The notes: generated from the letters alone by a model not told the origin. Positions 51,080-59,382 are shown, counted from the first letter of the stretch. The stretch: 64,000 nt of DNA from Bradyrhizobium sp. (GCF_016213215.1 NZ_JACRAW010000025.1:62001-126000), one strand, 5' to 3'. Program-made: numbers and translations.

Positions 51080-51265
51080 CTAGCCGGCGACTCGCGGGTC
51101 GCCATGCGCGAGATTGCGCTCCCTGAAGTGAAATGCGATCTCGTCCAGCGCGCGCTGCTCCCACTCTTCGGCCTGCGCCAGCCAGAAACTCCTGCGTTCG
51201 GAATCCAGAGCTGCCCGTTCGCGGCACAGCGATTCCTGGCTTCGAATTTCCACCAGCCTGTTCAT
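51080..51265 (-). CDS. Small hypothetical protein, 61 residues
   Basis: A 61-residue charged helical protein starting MNRLVEIRSQESLCRERAAL, with RRSFWLAQAEEWEQRALDEI and a short tail. Many Bradyrhizobium-type small proteins have this CRERAALD-x-E-x-x-FWLAxAExWE pattern. The longer frame to 51415 lacks a good ribosome binding site; GGAG and GGGAG lie before the ATG at 51265. It converges on the VWA gene. Function unknown. Confidence 0.65.
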   Translation of the reverse strand: MNRLVEIRSQESLCRERAALDSERRSFWLAQAEEWEQRALDEIAFHFRERNLAHGDPRVAG

Positions 51266-51592
51266 GAACTCCACTCCCGCGCGCGAAGCCATTGGTCGTA
51301 CGAGCAATGCTAGCAAAGTCGGGCGGCGGAGTCTCAGCTGACCACAAAGAGACCTGGCAGCCTCGCTGTCCTGCAACAATGATGACGTTGCAACGCAATA
51401 TGGCGGGCCGATCACACTCGCGATTTCTTGATCGAACGCAGCGGGGCAATTCGGCTGCGGATCAAATTTCTTTTATCTCCATCCCAAGCCAGCGAACCTT
51501 TTCTTCGAAATCCGGACTCAATGTTGTCGCACGGTTTTCATGTGGCGCACGTATCAGCCCGTCAATACCGCACGCCTTGAGGCAGAACGAGC
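51266..51592. other. Intergenic, no gene recognised
   Basis: About 327 bases with no credible frame or repeat. The promoter of the 71-residue gene at 51593 should lie here. Confidence 0.4.
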
Positions 51593-51808
51593 ATGGAATT
51601 CGATGTCGATCTTACGCCGGATCAATGGGAAACCCTGAAAGCCCTGCGCAAGCCAGTCGCCCAACAGCGCCCCGCAATGGGATACGTCGTCGAACAGCTC
51701 GTTCTCCTAGGCCTCGTGGCCACGACTAACGGCATGCACGTCATTACTCCGGCCGGGCGCAAGGTCCTGATCCGCGGCTCTTCAAGGCTGCTTGACCTCG
51801 CGGCCTGA
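51593..51808 (+). CDS. Small hypothetical protein, 71 residues
   Basis: A 71-residue soluble protein: MEFDVDLTPDQWETLKALRK, then hydrophobic segments (YVVEQLVLLGLVATTNG) and an ending LLDLAA. The layout resembles a winged-helix-like fragment, with a turn at GRKVLIRGSSR, but this is tentative. It precedes the small heat-shock genes and ends 35 bases before a perfect palindrome that may be its terminator. Ribosome binding site weak. Confidence 0.6.
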   Translation: MEFDVDLTPDQWETLKALRKPVAQQRPAMGYVVEQLVLLGLVATTNGMHVITPAGRKVLIRGSSRLLDLAA

Positions 51809-51842
51809 GCGCAAGCCATCGAGCTCTGGTTAATGGCATGGA

Positions 51843-51860
51843 AAGCCGGCGCGCCGGCTT
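51843..51860 (+). terminator. Perfect 18-base palindrome, terminator-like
   Basis: AAGCCGGCGCGCCGGCTT is fully self-complementary. It is GC-rich and follows the 71-residue gene, but no T-run follows it (the next bases are CTTCTCGGGC), so it may be a rho-type or mRNA-stability element. Confidence 0.5.
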
Positions 51861-51891
51861 CTTCTCGGGCTGAAAAATTTTCCGCCACCCC

Positions 51892-51919
51892 CTTGAAACC
51901 GTTGCGTCGGCTTCTAAGT
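51892..51919 (+). promoter_or_regulatory. Heat-shock (RpoH/sigma-32-like) promoter
   Basis: CTTGAAA at 51892-51898 fits the -35 of alphaproteobacterial RpoH promoters. CTTCTAAGT about 15-16 bases later (51911-51919) is a plausible but weaker -10. Transcription from here would include the ROSE leader. Confidence 0.5.
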
Positions 51920-51926
51920 CGTTTTT

Positions 51927-52045
51927 CGCCGCGAGAGCGGCGTGCCGGATGCCGAATCGGATCCGGCAATGGGCGCCGGACCGGGGATCTTTAACCCCTG
52001 TCCTGCGCACCTTCGTATCCATCTTGCTCTTAGGAGGACTTGGCT
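51927..52045 (+). promoter_or_regulatory. ROSE RNA thermometer in the hsp20 leader
   Basis: The leader contains four hairpins: CGCCGC-GAGA-GCGGCG (51927-51942, GNRA loop), CCGGC/GCCGG (51963-51979), GGGG/CCCC (51983-51998) and the last between GTCCT (52000) and AGGAC (52039). The last hairpin contains CTTGCTCTTAGGAGG, with the UUGCU motif (52024-52028) facing the Shine-Dalgarno AGGAGG (52032-52037), the hallmark of ROSE elements that melt at heat-shock temperature in Bradyrhizobium. The ATG is at 52046. Confidence 0.88.
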
Positions 52046-52504
52046 ATGAGGACCCTCGACTTTGCGCCGCTGTGGCGCTCCACCATCGGTTTCGATCACT
52101 TGGCCGACCTGGTTGACAGTACCCTTCGGCAGGCGACCGAAGATAACTATCCCCCTTACAACATCGAACGTTCCGGCGAAGATGCCTACCGGATCACGCT
52201 GGCGGTGGCCGGCTTTGGCGTCCAGGACATTACCGTGACGGCCGAACAGAATGCCCTGACCATCGAAGGCAGGAAGCCCGACAGCGCGGCGCATGAATAT
52301 CTCTATCAGGGTATCGCCGCGCGACCGTTCCGGCGGGTGTTCAATCTGGCCGATTACGTCCGGGTGAAGGAGGCCTCGTTCAAGGACGGCCTTCTGATCG
52401 TCGATCTCGTTCGCGAGATCCCGGAAGCGATGAAGCCGCGCAAGATCTCCATCGCGACCGGAGGCTCTTCGTCGCCGCAGATCGAGCAAAAGGAAGCAGC
52501 CTAG
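52046..52504 (+). CDS. Small heat-shock protein Hsp20 (ROSE-controlled)
   Basis: A 152-residue alpha-crystallin-domain chaperone (about 35-130). Conserved features: PPYNIERSGEDAYRITLAVA at the start, FGVQDITVTAEQNALTIEG, and the beta-strand segments LYQGIAARPFRRVFNLADYV and FKDGLLIVDLVREIP. It prevents aggregation of unfolded proteins. AGGAGG eight bases before the ATG is the one masked by the ROSE leader; an alternative TTG at 52040 lies inside it. A second Hsp20 gene follows after a strong hairpin. Regulation by temperature at the RNA level is expected. Confidence 0.95.
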   Translation: MRTLDFAPLWRSTIGFDHLADLVDSTLRQATEDNYPPYNIERSGEDAYRITLAVAGFGVQDITVTAEQNALTIEGRKPDSAAHEYLYQGIAARPFRRVFNLADYVRVKEASFKDGLLIVDLVREIPEAMKPRKISIATGGSSSPQIEQKEAA

Positions 52505-52525
52505 GCTCAACGACACGTTGAGGCC

Positions 52526-52553
52526 GAGCGCGGAATGCGTCTCTTCCGCGCTC
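52526..52553 (+). other. Strong hairpin between the two hsp20 genes
   Basis: GAGCGCGGAA with TTCCGCGCTC, a perfect 10-bp stem and eight-base loop. An outer stem GACACG/CGTGTC surrounds it. No T-run follows. It may be an mRNA-processing or partial-termination element that tunes the ratio of the two chaperones. Confidence 0.6.
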
Positions 52554-52584
52554 CCCTTCCCGTGTCAGTGAGAAGGAGAGAACC

Positions 52585-53076
52585 ATGGCTTTTCGTGATC
52601 TCATTCCCTGGTCCAGAAATCAGGAGCTTGCGCCCGCGCGCGAGGGCTTTGACCCATTCCTCACGTTGCATCGCGAAATGAATCGTCTGTTCGACGATGC
52701 GTTTCGCAGCTTCGGTGCGCCGAGCCTGTCGCCCCTGATGGAAGGCCGCTTCGGCTGGCCGAAAATCGAGCTCAATGACACCGACAAGGCGCTGACCGTT
52801 TCGGCCGAACTGCCCGGAATGATGGACAAGGACGTGCAGGTCGAAATCGCCAACGGCGTCCTCACCATCCGCGGCGAGAAGAAGGCCGAGCACAACGGCG
52901 AAGGCAAGTACTTCACCGAGCGCTATTACGGCTCCTTCGAGCGACGGATTCCGCTGGAGGACGTGCAGGAGGACAAGGCCGAGGCGTCGTTCAGGAACGG
53001 CGTCCTGACGATTTCGCTGCCGAAGTCGGACCATCCGCGTCCGGACGTCAAGCGCATCGCGATCAACGCGCAGTAA
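52585..53076 (+). CDS. Small heat-shock protein Hsp20 (second gene)
   Basis: A 163-residue Hsp20 with an alpha-crystallin domain (about 55-150). Conserved features: FGWPKIELNDTDKALTVSAE, LPGMMDKDVQVEIANGVLTI, RGEKKAEHNGEGKYFTERYY, GSFERRIPLE and FRNGVLTISLPKSD. It is a class different from the first gene (longer N-terminus, EGKYFTER type). GAAGGAGAG precedes the ATG; no ROSE-type UUGCU motif is seen directly before it, so this gene may depend on cotranscription with the first or on another control. A stem-loop follows the gene. Confidence 0.95.
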   Translation: MAFRDLIPWSRNQELAPAREGFDPFLTLHREMNRLFDDAFRSFGAPSLSPLMEGRFGWPKIELNDTDKALTVSAELPGMMDKDVQVEIANGVLTIRGEKKAEHNGEGKYFTERYYGSFERRIPLEDVQEDKAEASFRNGVLTISLPKSDHPRPDVKRIAINAQ

Positions 53077-53087
53077 CGTAGAACCAG

Positions 53088-53114
53088 GGACGGCGACCGG
53101 CACGGCCGCCGTCC
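53088..53114 (+). terminator. Terminator-like stem-loop after the second hsp20 gene
   Basis: GGACGGCG and CGCCGTCC form an eight-bp stem with a loop of 11 bases, 11 bases after the stop. No T-run follows. Confidence 0.5.
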
Positions 53115-53169
53115 GTCTCTCGACCGCAGGACCATCCCTTGGAAAGGAGCGATAAGGGAGGCACGACCC

Positions 53170-53640
53170 ATGACCCACATCAACGCCGATACGACTGACC
53201 TTCACCCCCTATTTCACCCCGCTGCCCATTACGATTCCCCGACCGACGTGTTGAACGATGAGGAGCTCACCACGCCGGAGAAGCGGATCATTCTGTCGTC
53301 CTGGGCATCGGACATGTATGCCGTCGAATCCTGCCCGGGATTGCGCGAAGTTCCAGGCATGGACCACACCGTCCGCCTCGCCGACATACTTGCGGCGTTG
53401 CGCCAGCTCGACGGCGATGATGACCCACCAGCGCCCGGCGGCGTTCCGATGAGGCTGCGGCGGCCTTGGGCCGCCGCAGCGGAGTGCCAGGCCATGCCGA
53501 GGGAAAGCCGGGATTGCGCTCGTCCTGCTCGGCCACGCATCAGCCGCGTGGACCATTCCCTTCCTCGCATCACGAGGCCTACGCGCCCACCCGTCGAATC
53601 CAGCAGCGCATCGGCCGCCAGAAGCCGCGTGGTGTGGTGA
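53170..53640 (+). CDS. Conserved hypothetical protein, 156 residues
   Basis: The N-terminal 90 residues contain the segment HYDSPTDVLNDEELTTPEKR, which with IILSSWASDMYAVESCPGLR looks like a conserved small domain common in Bradyrhizobium. The remainder is low in complexity, rich in Arg and Pro, and may not be conserved; the real protein may end earlier. GGGAGG eight bases before the ATG is a strong binding site. It follows the hsp20 genes and may share the heat-shock unit. Function unknown. Confidence 0.75.
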   Translation: MTHINADTTDLHPLFHPAAHYDSPTDVLNDEELTTPEKRIILSSWASDMYAVESCPGLREVPGMDHTVRLADILAALRQLDGDDDPPAPGGVPMRLRRPWAAAAECQAMPRESRDCARPARPRISRVDHSLPRITRPTRPPVESSSASAARSRVVW

Positions 53641-53653
53641 GTAGCCATGCGCC

Positions 53654-54916
53654 CTAACCCCCTCGGGGCCTGAAATTCTCGATCAGCCGCAGCAGCACGC
53701 GCGCGCCGGCATCGGCGTCTGCGGTGTCGACATGCTCGCTCGGGTTATGGCTGATGCCGCCACGACAGCGCACGACGACCATGCCGATGTCGGCGACATC
53801 GATCATCGCCATGCCGTCATGCCCGGCGCCGCTCGGCAATTCGAACACGCGGAACCCCTCGCCCGCAACGGCTTCTGCGATCTGCGCCGTCAGCCACGGC
53901 GCGCAGGGTGCGGTGCGGTTCTCGTGGGTGACATCGAGTTGCAGCGACAATTCCCGACGCGCGGCGATAGCCTCGATCCGCCGCATCATGGCGGTGACCG
54001 CGCGCTGGCGATGGACATCGGTCGGCGCGCGCATGTCGATCGTAAACGAGGCCTGTCCCGGAATCACATTTGCTGCGCCCGGCTCCGCGTCAATGCAGCC
54101 GACGGTCCCGACCAGGCCGTCCTCGTCGGCGCGGCAAAGCTCCTCCACCATGCCGATGCATTCGGCGGCTCCCGTCAGCGCATCGCGCCGCAATGCCATC
54201 GGCACCGTACCGGCGTGGCCGGCCATTCCCGTCAGCCTGGCGGTAAGACGGGTGGCACCGGCGATGGCGCTGACAACGCCGACCGGCAGGCCTTCCGCCT
54301 CAAGCACCGGCCCCTGCTCGATGTGCAGTTCGACGTAGGCGAGCAGTTCTCCGCGCGTCCGCGCGGCAGTACCGATGCGGTCCGGATTAAGACCGAACCG
54401 GGTGAGCGCCTCGCGCATCGAGATGCCATCCTTGTCCCGCGCATCGAGAACGCGCCGATCGAAGGTGCCGGCGACCGCACGGCTGCCGAGCAGCGTGGAA
54501 GAATAACGAACGCCCTCCTCGTCGGCAAAGCCGACGACCTCGACCGCAAACGGAAGCCGCTTTCCCCGGCGCCTGAGATCGGCGACGCAGGAGATCGCCG
54601 TGATCAGTCCGAGCGGGCCGTCCCATTTGCCGGCATCGCGAACCGTGTCGTAATGCGATCCGAGCATCAGGCAGGGCAGGTCCGGCCGCTCGCCCTCATA
54701 GCGGGCGCACACGTTTCCGATCGCGTCGAGATGCGCGCGCATGCCCGCTTCGCGCATCCAGGTGAGGATCAGATCGGCCGCCGCACGATGTTCCCTGGTG
54801 AGAAAGATGCGCGTGAGGTAGTCGGGGCTCTCCGAGATGGCGGCGAGTTCATTGATGCGACGAACGATTGCCTCGCCCAACGCGGAGCTCTGCACACCGG
54901 CGATAGCAGCCACCAT
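53654..54916 (-). CDS. Zinc-dependent amidohydrolase (allantoate amidohydrolase/N-carbamoyl-amino-acid hydrolase type)
   Basis: A 420-residue M20-family amidohydrolase. Metal and catalytic motifs: MLGSHYDTV, VVGFADEEGVRY, VELHIEQGPVLE, MAGHAGTVPMALRRDAL, SGAGHDGMAM and GISHNPSEHV, in the order and form of HyuC/AllC enzymes. It cleaves ureido groups from allantoate, ureidoglycolate or N-carbamoyl amino acids. Together with the puuE-type gene downstream in transcription order (55109-56044 lies upstream on the minus strand), it indicates purine/ureide catabolism. A gap of 192 bases separates it from PuuE. The allantoate assignment is likely but not certain. Confidence 0.88.
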   Translation of the reverse strand: MVAAIAGVQSSALGEAIVRRINELAAISESPDYLTRIFLTREHRAAADLILTWMREAGMRAHLDAIGNVCARYEGERPDLPCLMLGSHYDTVRDAGKWDGPLGLITAISCVADLRRRGKRLPFAVEVVGFADEEGVRYSSTLLGSRAVAGTFDRRVLDARDKDGISMREALTRFGLNPDRIGTAARTRGELLAYVELHIEQGPVLEAEGLPVGVVSAIAGATRLTARLTGMAGHAGTVPMALRRDALTGAAECIGMVEELCRADEDGLVGTVGCIDAEPGAANVIPGQASFTIDMRAPTDVHRQRAVTAMMRRIEAIAARRELSLQLDVTHENRTAPCAPWLTAQIAEAVAGEGFRVFELPSGAGHDGMAMIDVADIGMVVVRCRGGISHNPSEHVDTADADAGARVLLRLIENFRPRGG

Positions 54917-55108
54917 TTGCTCTTGCTTTCCAATCCTTGAGCCACGCCTACCGCAGCTTCTTCGACTAGTCGATCAAGCCTCGCGCCGACACAATCTAGC
55001 ACACGGGTTCGCGTCGACCATGACCCCGCGCGCAGCATTGCCAGCCAGGATAGTCAGCGGGTCCTAATCCAGATTGGCTTCGCCTGCCGCATGCCCCGCC
55101 GCCACTGC

Positions 55109-56044
55109 CTAGCCGATCACATGAGCGTCTTCGGCAAGGTGCGCGAGATTGTCATGCCAATGCCGGGCGATCTCGATACGCGTCGGCACCCAGACGCGTT
55201 CGTGCTTTCCGATGTAGTCGAGGAAGCGAATCAGCCCCGCCGCGCGGCCCGGACGACCGGCCAGCCGGCAGTGCAGCCCGACCGACATCATCCTGGGCGA
55301 TGTCTCCCCTTCCTCATAGAGCACGTCAAAACTGTCCTTGAGGTAAGTGAAGAACTGGTCGCCATCGCCAAAGCCCTGCGGATTGATGAAGCGCATGTCG
55401 TTGGCGTCGAGCGCATATGGGATGATGAGCTGCTTGCAGTGCGGTCCCTTCACCCAGTACGGCAGATCGTCGGCATAGGAATCGCACAGATAGAGGAAGC
55501 CGCCTTCCTCCATCAGCAGCCTGATGGTGTTGATGGAGGAGCGGCCGGTGTACCAGCCGAGCGGACGCTCGCCGGTGGCCTCGACATGCACGCGGATCGC
55601 TTCCGCGATTTCGGCACGCTCCTGCGCCTCCGTCATTTCCTTGTGCTCGATCCACTTGAGGCTGTGGCTGGCGATGTCCCAACCCGCTTCCTTCATCGCG
55701 GCAACGATTTCGGGATTGCGCTTCAAGGCAGTGGCAACACCGAACACGGTCGTCGGCCACTTGCGTTCGGTAAAGATCCGCCATAGCCGCCAGAAGCCCG
55801 CACGCGAGCCGTATTCGAACATCGATTCCACGTTGGCGTGACGCTGACCCGGCCAGGGCTGCGCACCGAGCACATCGGTCAGGAACGCCTCGGACGCATG
55901 GTCGCCGTGGAGGATGTTGTTCTCGCCACCCTCTTCGAAGTTGACCACGAACTGCACCGCGATCCTGGCATGGCCGGGCCAGCGCGGATCGGGCGGGTTG
56001 CGGCCATAGCCGCGGAGGTCGCGCGGATAGTTCGTCTCGGCCAT
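55109..56044 (-). CDS. puuE: Allantoinase PuuE (polysaccharide-deacetylase fold)
   Basis: A 311-residue protein of the NodB/polysaccharide-deacetylase fold. The segment VQFVVNFEEGGENNILHGD is the signature of PuuE allantoinases, and GWYTGRSSINTIRLLMEEGG and SVGLHCRLAGRPGRAAGLIR follow. It hydrolyses allantoin to allantoate, upstream of the amidohydrolase. Start four bases after the DUF3830 stop, so the three genes are probably one operon. The related urate-oxidation genes (hpxO, hiuH) are not in the window. The length matches the usual 300-310. Confidence 0.92.
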   Translation of the reverse strand: MAETNYPRDLRGYGRNPPDPRWPGHARIAVQFVVNFEEGGENNILHGDHASEAFLTDVLGAQPWPGQRHANVESMFEYGSRAGFWRLWRIFTERKWPTTVFGVATALKRNPEIVAAMKEAGWDIASHSLKWIEHKEMTEAQERAEIAEAIRVHVEATGERPLGWYTGRSSINTIRLLMEEGGFLYLCDSYADDLPYWVKGPHCKQLIIPYALDANDMRFINPQGFGDGDQFFTYLKDSFDVLYEEGETSPRMMSVGLHCRLAGRPGRAAGLIRFLDYIGKHERVWVPTRIEIARHWHDNLAHLAEDAHVIG

Positions 56045-56047
56045 TTC

Positions 56048-56461
56048 TTACGCCATTTCGAAGCGGATCTTCTGAGCTCCTTGCCACAGCACCGTCTTGC
56101 CGAGCCTCGGCAGGTTCTCAAGACCCGAGGTCAGGGTGATGAAGTGGTTGCCGGCAAGCTGGCCCACCTTGCTGGCGAAGTGTACCCCGCCATAGGCGAG
56201 CAGGATTTCGGTTTCGCTGATGCCCCCCGGATAGAGGATGACCTGGCCCGGGGCGGGGTAGCTGGTGTGGTTCTCATAGCCGACGCCGAAATCGAGATCA
56301 CCGAGCGGCATCCACACGGCCTCGCCGCTCCAGCGCACGTGAATGACCTGGCTGTCGAACGGCATGGCCTTGCGGAAGGCGGCGCAGGTCCTGGGCGCCA
56401 GTTCCTCCTCGAAGCGGGCATTGAAGGTGAAGTCACCGGCGTGGATAACGAATTGGCTCAT
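56048..56461 (-). CDS. DUF3830-family protein
   Basis: A 137-residue protein of the DUF3830 family (cyclophilin-like fold). Conserved segments include RFEEELAPRTCAAFRKAMPF, VGYENHTSYPAPGQVILYPG and SETEILLAYGGVHFASKVGQ. The gene precedes puuE by four bases and is first in the ureide operon. GAGGA before the ATG supports the start. Its role is unknown; the constant link to ureide genes suggests a purine-degradation function, perhaps handling a cyclic ureide. This is inference. Confidence 0.85.
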   Translation of the reverse strand: MSQFVIHAGDFTFNARFEEELAPRTCAAFRKAMPFDSQVIHVRWSGEAVWMPLGDLDFGVGYENHTSYPAPGQVILYPGGISETEILLAYGGVHFASKVGQLAGNHFITLTSGLENLPRLGKTVLWQGAQKIRFEMA

Positions 56462-56668
56462 CCATTCCTCTCATCATCGAAATTTCCCGCTTATCCATTG
56501 CAGCCGGAGCATTCGGAGGCAAGCAACATTCCAGCCCTGCGAGTGGAGACTTCCGTCGGCGAGAGGTCGGATCGCATGTTCCACGATATACCGTGACCCT
56601 TATCGCTTCGGCGCGACCTTCTCGGCGTATGGGGACGGATTGGAGCGCGCGGCTCTCCGCTCTCTTCC

Positions 56669-56740
56669 TTGCGAGCGAAGCGAAGCAATCCAGAGTCCAT
56701 CGGCGGTGACAGTCTGGATTGCTTCGGAGCTTACGCTCCT
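56669..56740. repeat. Dispersed palindromic element (GCAATCCAG hairpin type)
   Basis: A 14-bp perfect inverted repeat (CGAAGCAATCCAGA with TCTGGATTGCTTCG) with outer arms TTGCGAG and CTCGCAA. This resembles the element 'attgcgaggagc...gaagcaatccag' that is dispersed in many alphaproteobacterial genomes. Confidence 0.75.
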
Positions 56741-56830
56741 CGCAATGACGCATGAGGCACAAGCCTACGTTCTCGCGGCATGTTCTGCCCGAGTTTTGCT
56801 CGTCCTCTTCACCCTCTTATCTAACCGAGG

Positions 56831-56931
56831 GCGCAGGGAAGGCCGGGTGCCGGCTGGCACCCGTGGTCCGTGCGCAGAACGCACACGGGTTGGACCACAG
56901 GGCAGCCGAGACATCCCGGCCTTCCCTGCGC
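56831..56931. repeat. Large inverted-repeat structure in a gene-free region
   Basis: A 17-bp perfect inverted repeat (GCGCAGGGAAGGCCGGG at 56831-56847 and CCCGGCCTTCCCTGCGC at 56915-56931) encloses smaller complements such as TGGTCC/GGACCA. It could be the core of a longer interspersed repeat at about 56820-57310. Confidence 0.75.
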
Positions 56932-57637
56932 GAATGGTTTTAACGGCTTATGTCGTGATCTCCCCGGTGAGACGAGCTCTATTGCCACCGTCGCCGCGCG
57001 GATTTCTTGGCGCCTCACACCCGGTCGGGGTGAATCGCCTCCGCGCCGCTTGACGCCAGCTTCGGGCGCCAGGACCACACGATTTGGCCGTCCGCGCACG
57101 TCCCCGCCAGGCGTTCGACGGCTGGCGTGTGCTCACCCTCGAAGCCTTGAGCGAAGACGCTTTCAGCGCCGTTCGTCCACGCGAAAGCCTTGCTCACGGA
57201 CTTGAGGCCCGCCCTGCAACGCCACTTCGCGCACGACGCAGTCGCGTCCACCGCATCCCAAGCCCGCGTTTCGTGACGACGTACGACCGCCCCTCGTGCC
57301 GGGTGAGACGAGCGACCTATACGCCATTTCCGAATTCGGTAAAAGCGAAATATTTTCGTCGGCAGGGCTTGACAGGTTTTATGGTGATTTGCCCGGCAGG
57401 CAGAATTGCGGAGCTAACGCGCCAAGACTTCCCCGACTCCATATTTCGGCATTCGACCGAACATGTGAGGTAGCGGAGATGGCGCATTTACGCGAATAGA
57501 GGAGGTCAGCGACTTGCCCGATCTGGCGCGCGGACTCTTAAGATTGATCGAATTCGCTTACTCGATGTCCGCTATGCCCCGATAGCGACCAATTCCGCAT
57601 CGCAACGAAAAGCAGAAGTGCTGCGTTCGGTATCGCA

Positions 57638-58075
57638 CTAACGACCAAAGCCGCCTTTCGGATCGAAGACCGGCTGTGTTTCTCTCCTTTTGATCGTAGG
57701 CAATGCGCTGAGCCACGCCTGGGCCGAGCGAAACCAGTACTGATCACTCGGGACCATCTGGTCGCGCTGGCGGATAGTGCCGACGCGCAAGCTCACCACT
57801 TTTGCGCCGTTGCCGATGGGCCCCGAATAGATTGGTGTACCGCAGTTGGGGCAGAATGTCTGCTCCCGCTTGTTGCCACTTTCGCCGGTCTTGACGTAGA
57901 CCTTCGGCGTGCCCGACAGCAATCTAAAGCTTCCCTCCCTTGTAGGCACGACAGTGCGGAAGGCCGAGCCGGACAGCGTCTGGCAATCGGTGCAGTGACA
58001 AATCACCACCGCGGCAGGATCAACCTCAGCCTCGAATGTGATGATGCCGCAGTGGCATCGTCCATCGATCTTCAT
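57638..58075 (-). CDS. GFA-family zinc protein (glutathione-dependent formaldehyde-activating/CENP-V-like)
   Basis: A 145-residue protein with the family's zinc-binding cysteines: CHCGIITFEAEVD, then VICHCTDCQTLSG and FCPNCGTPIYS. The core matches GFA/CENP-V domains, which bind small thiols or have other, unknown roles. The frame extends to 58195 but the ATG at 58075 opens the domain at MKIDGRCHCGII; the extension has no binding site. It is alone, between the repeat region and the BrkB gene. The glutathione-formaldehyde role is a historical name and not certain. Confidence 0.88.
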   Translation of the reverse strand: MKIDGRCHCGIITFEAEVDPAAVVICHCTDCQTLSGSAFRTVVPTREGSFRLLSGTPKVYVKTGESGNKREQTFCPNCGTPIYSGPIGNGAKVVSLRVGTIRQRDQMVPSDQYWFRSAQAWLSALPTIKRRETQPVFDPKGGFGR

Positions 58076-58387
58076 TTGCCTAACCCCATTTGCAAGTACT
58101 GAATCAAGTCTATGGAGTATGACTTGAATTGGATAGAGCCCCGAATGGTCTGCGTCGAAGGACACCCCACCCTCGCCAGCAATGAACGCTGGCAAACATT
58201 TCGCCGAAACGAAATCGCAGGATTCCTGGCTGCTTCAGCCCGTATGTGTCGCACGCGCAACTTGATCGTAACGGCTCATTTCCCCGCGACCTGGGCGGGG
58301 GCTGCGGCGCCAAATACGGGTCGCGTGCTTTGGGATCGACGAGGCGGTAGGTCCGCCCGTTGGGGTGGATCAGATTTTGCCTGGCAC
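58076..58387. other. Intergenic, no gene recognised
   Basis: About 312 bases between the GFA gene and the end of the BrkB gene. I see nothing convincing on either strand. Confidence 0.4.
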
Positions 58388-59380
58388 TCAACGTCCTTGT
58401 GGCGCACCGAGCGTGTCGGCCATTGTCGCCCGGCGCGCGCCCATGGGCTTTGGAGAGCCGGTGGTCGTGTCACGCGCAGTCTGGTGCTCCATCTCCGCGT
58501 CGAGTTCAGCTCCGATCAGGATCACGATCGCGGATAACCAGATCCATGTCATGAAGCCAATCACGGCCCCAAGCGATCCGTAGGTCTCGTTGAACTTGCC
58601 GAAGTTCGCCGCGTACCACGAGAAGAGGATAGAGGCGACGAGCCATCCGAAAGCGGCAAAGGCGCTTCCCCAGGTGATCCAACGCCATTGCGGCTTGTCG
58701 CGCGAAGGCCCGTAGCGATAAATGAGCGCGAGCGCCAAAGTCACGATGACGAACAGCGCCGGCCACCGGGCGACCTGCACAACGAACTCGGTGATGTCCG
58801 ACAGGCCGAAATATCTGAGGGCTGGTGGCAGTACGACCATGGCGCCGAGCGCGAGGAGCACGAAAAGGATTCCGCCTGCCGTAAAGACGAGCGAGACTGC
58901 GTTCAAGGCGATAAATCCGCGTTTCTCTCGCTCCGAATAGACGATGTTGAGCATATCGAAGAGCGATTTCATTGCGGCATTCGCGCTCCACAACGATACC
59001 CCAAGGCTCACGGCGAATGTCAATCCCAGTGTGCCTCCGGGCTGCGATGCGACCCGCGTGAGCTGATCCCTGATGATGTCGATCGCGCCGCTCGGCAGCA
59101 TCCCGGACATCGCCTGAAGACGGACGCCGAGTGTCGCCGGGTCAGCGAACAGGCCGTAAATGGCAACGAGCGCGGCGATAGCAGGAAATATCGCAAGCAG
59201 GACATAGAACGTCACACCGGCGGCGAGCGAGACGACGCGGTGTTCGGGGATGTTCTGGTAGACCCGGAGCAGAATGTCCTTCCAACCGCGCGCGGGAATT
59301 TCGGAGGGCGAGTTCGCCAGCCGGCCGCGGCCGTCATCGGACATTGGACGGCCTGGCGCTGGGCTTCGGTTTGCTTCCAT
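58388..59380 (-). CDS. YihY/BrkB-family inner-membrane protein
   Basis: A 330-residue membrane protein with six hydrophobic helices and the conserved segments LAAGVTFYVLLAIFPAIAAL, SLGVSLWSANAAMKSLFDML and YRYGPSRDKPQWRWITWGSA. It resembles the YihY/BrkB family, whose function is unsettled. GGGAG five bases before the ATG at 59380 is preferred to GTG at 59386. Its binding site overlaps the end of the truncated holin-type gene, so the two are coupled. Confidence 0.9.
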   Translation of the reverse strand: MEANRSPAPGRPMSDDGRGRLANSPSEIPARGWKDILLRVYQNIPEHRVVSLAAGVTFYVLLAIFPAIAALVAIYGLFADPATLGVRLQAMSGMLPSGAIDIIRDQLTRVASQPGGTLGLTFAVSLGVSLWSANAAMKSLFDMLNIVYSEREKRGFIALNAVSLVFTAGGILFVLLALGAMVVLPPALRYFGLSDITEFVVQVARWPALFVIVTLALALIYRYGPSRDKPQWRWITWGSAFAAFGWLVASILFSWYAANFGKFNETYGSLGAVIGFMTWIWLSAIVILIGAELDAEMEHQTARDTTTGSPKPMGARRATMADTLGAPQGR

Positions 59381-59382
59381 TG

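Larger units (their letters stand above)
56462..57637. other. Gene-free region filled with repeat sequence
   Basis: About 1.2 kb between the ureide operon and the GFA gene. The frames in it have no ribosome binding site and contain the translated repeat text seen in spurious Bradyrhizobium ORFs (for example EGAGKAGCRLAPVVRAQ), so I do not call a gene. No tRNA-like sequence was found. Confidence 0.6.

Noticed and set aside
56343..57053. Plus-strand open frame of 236 codons
   Set aside because: It covers repeat sequence and the 5' end of DUF3830; no binding site and only repeat-derived text.
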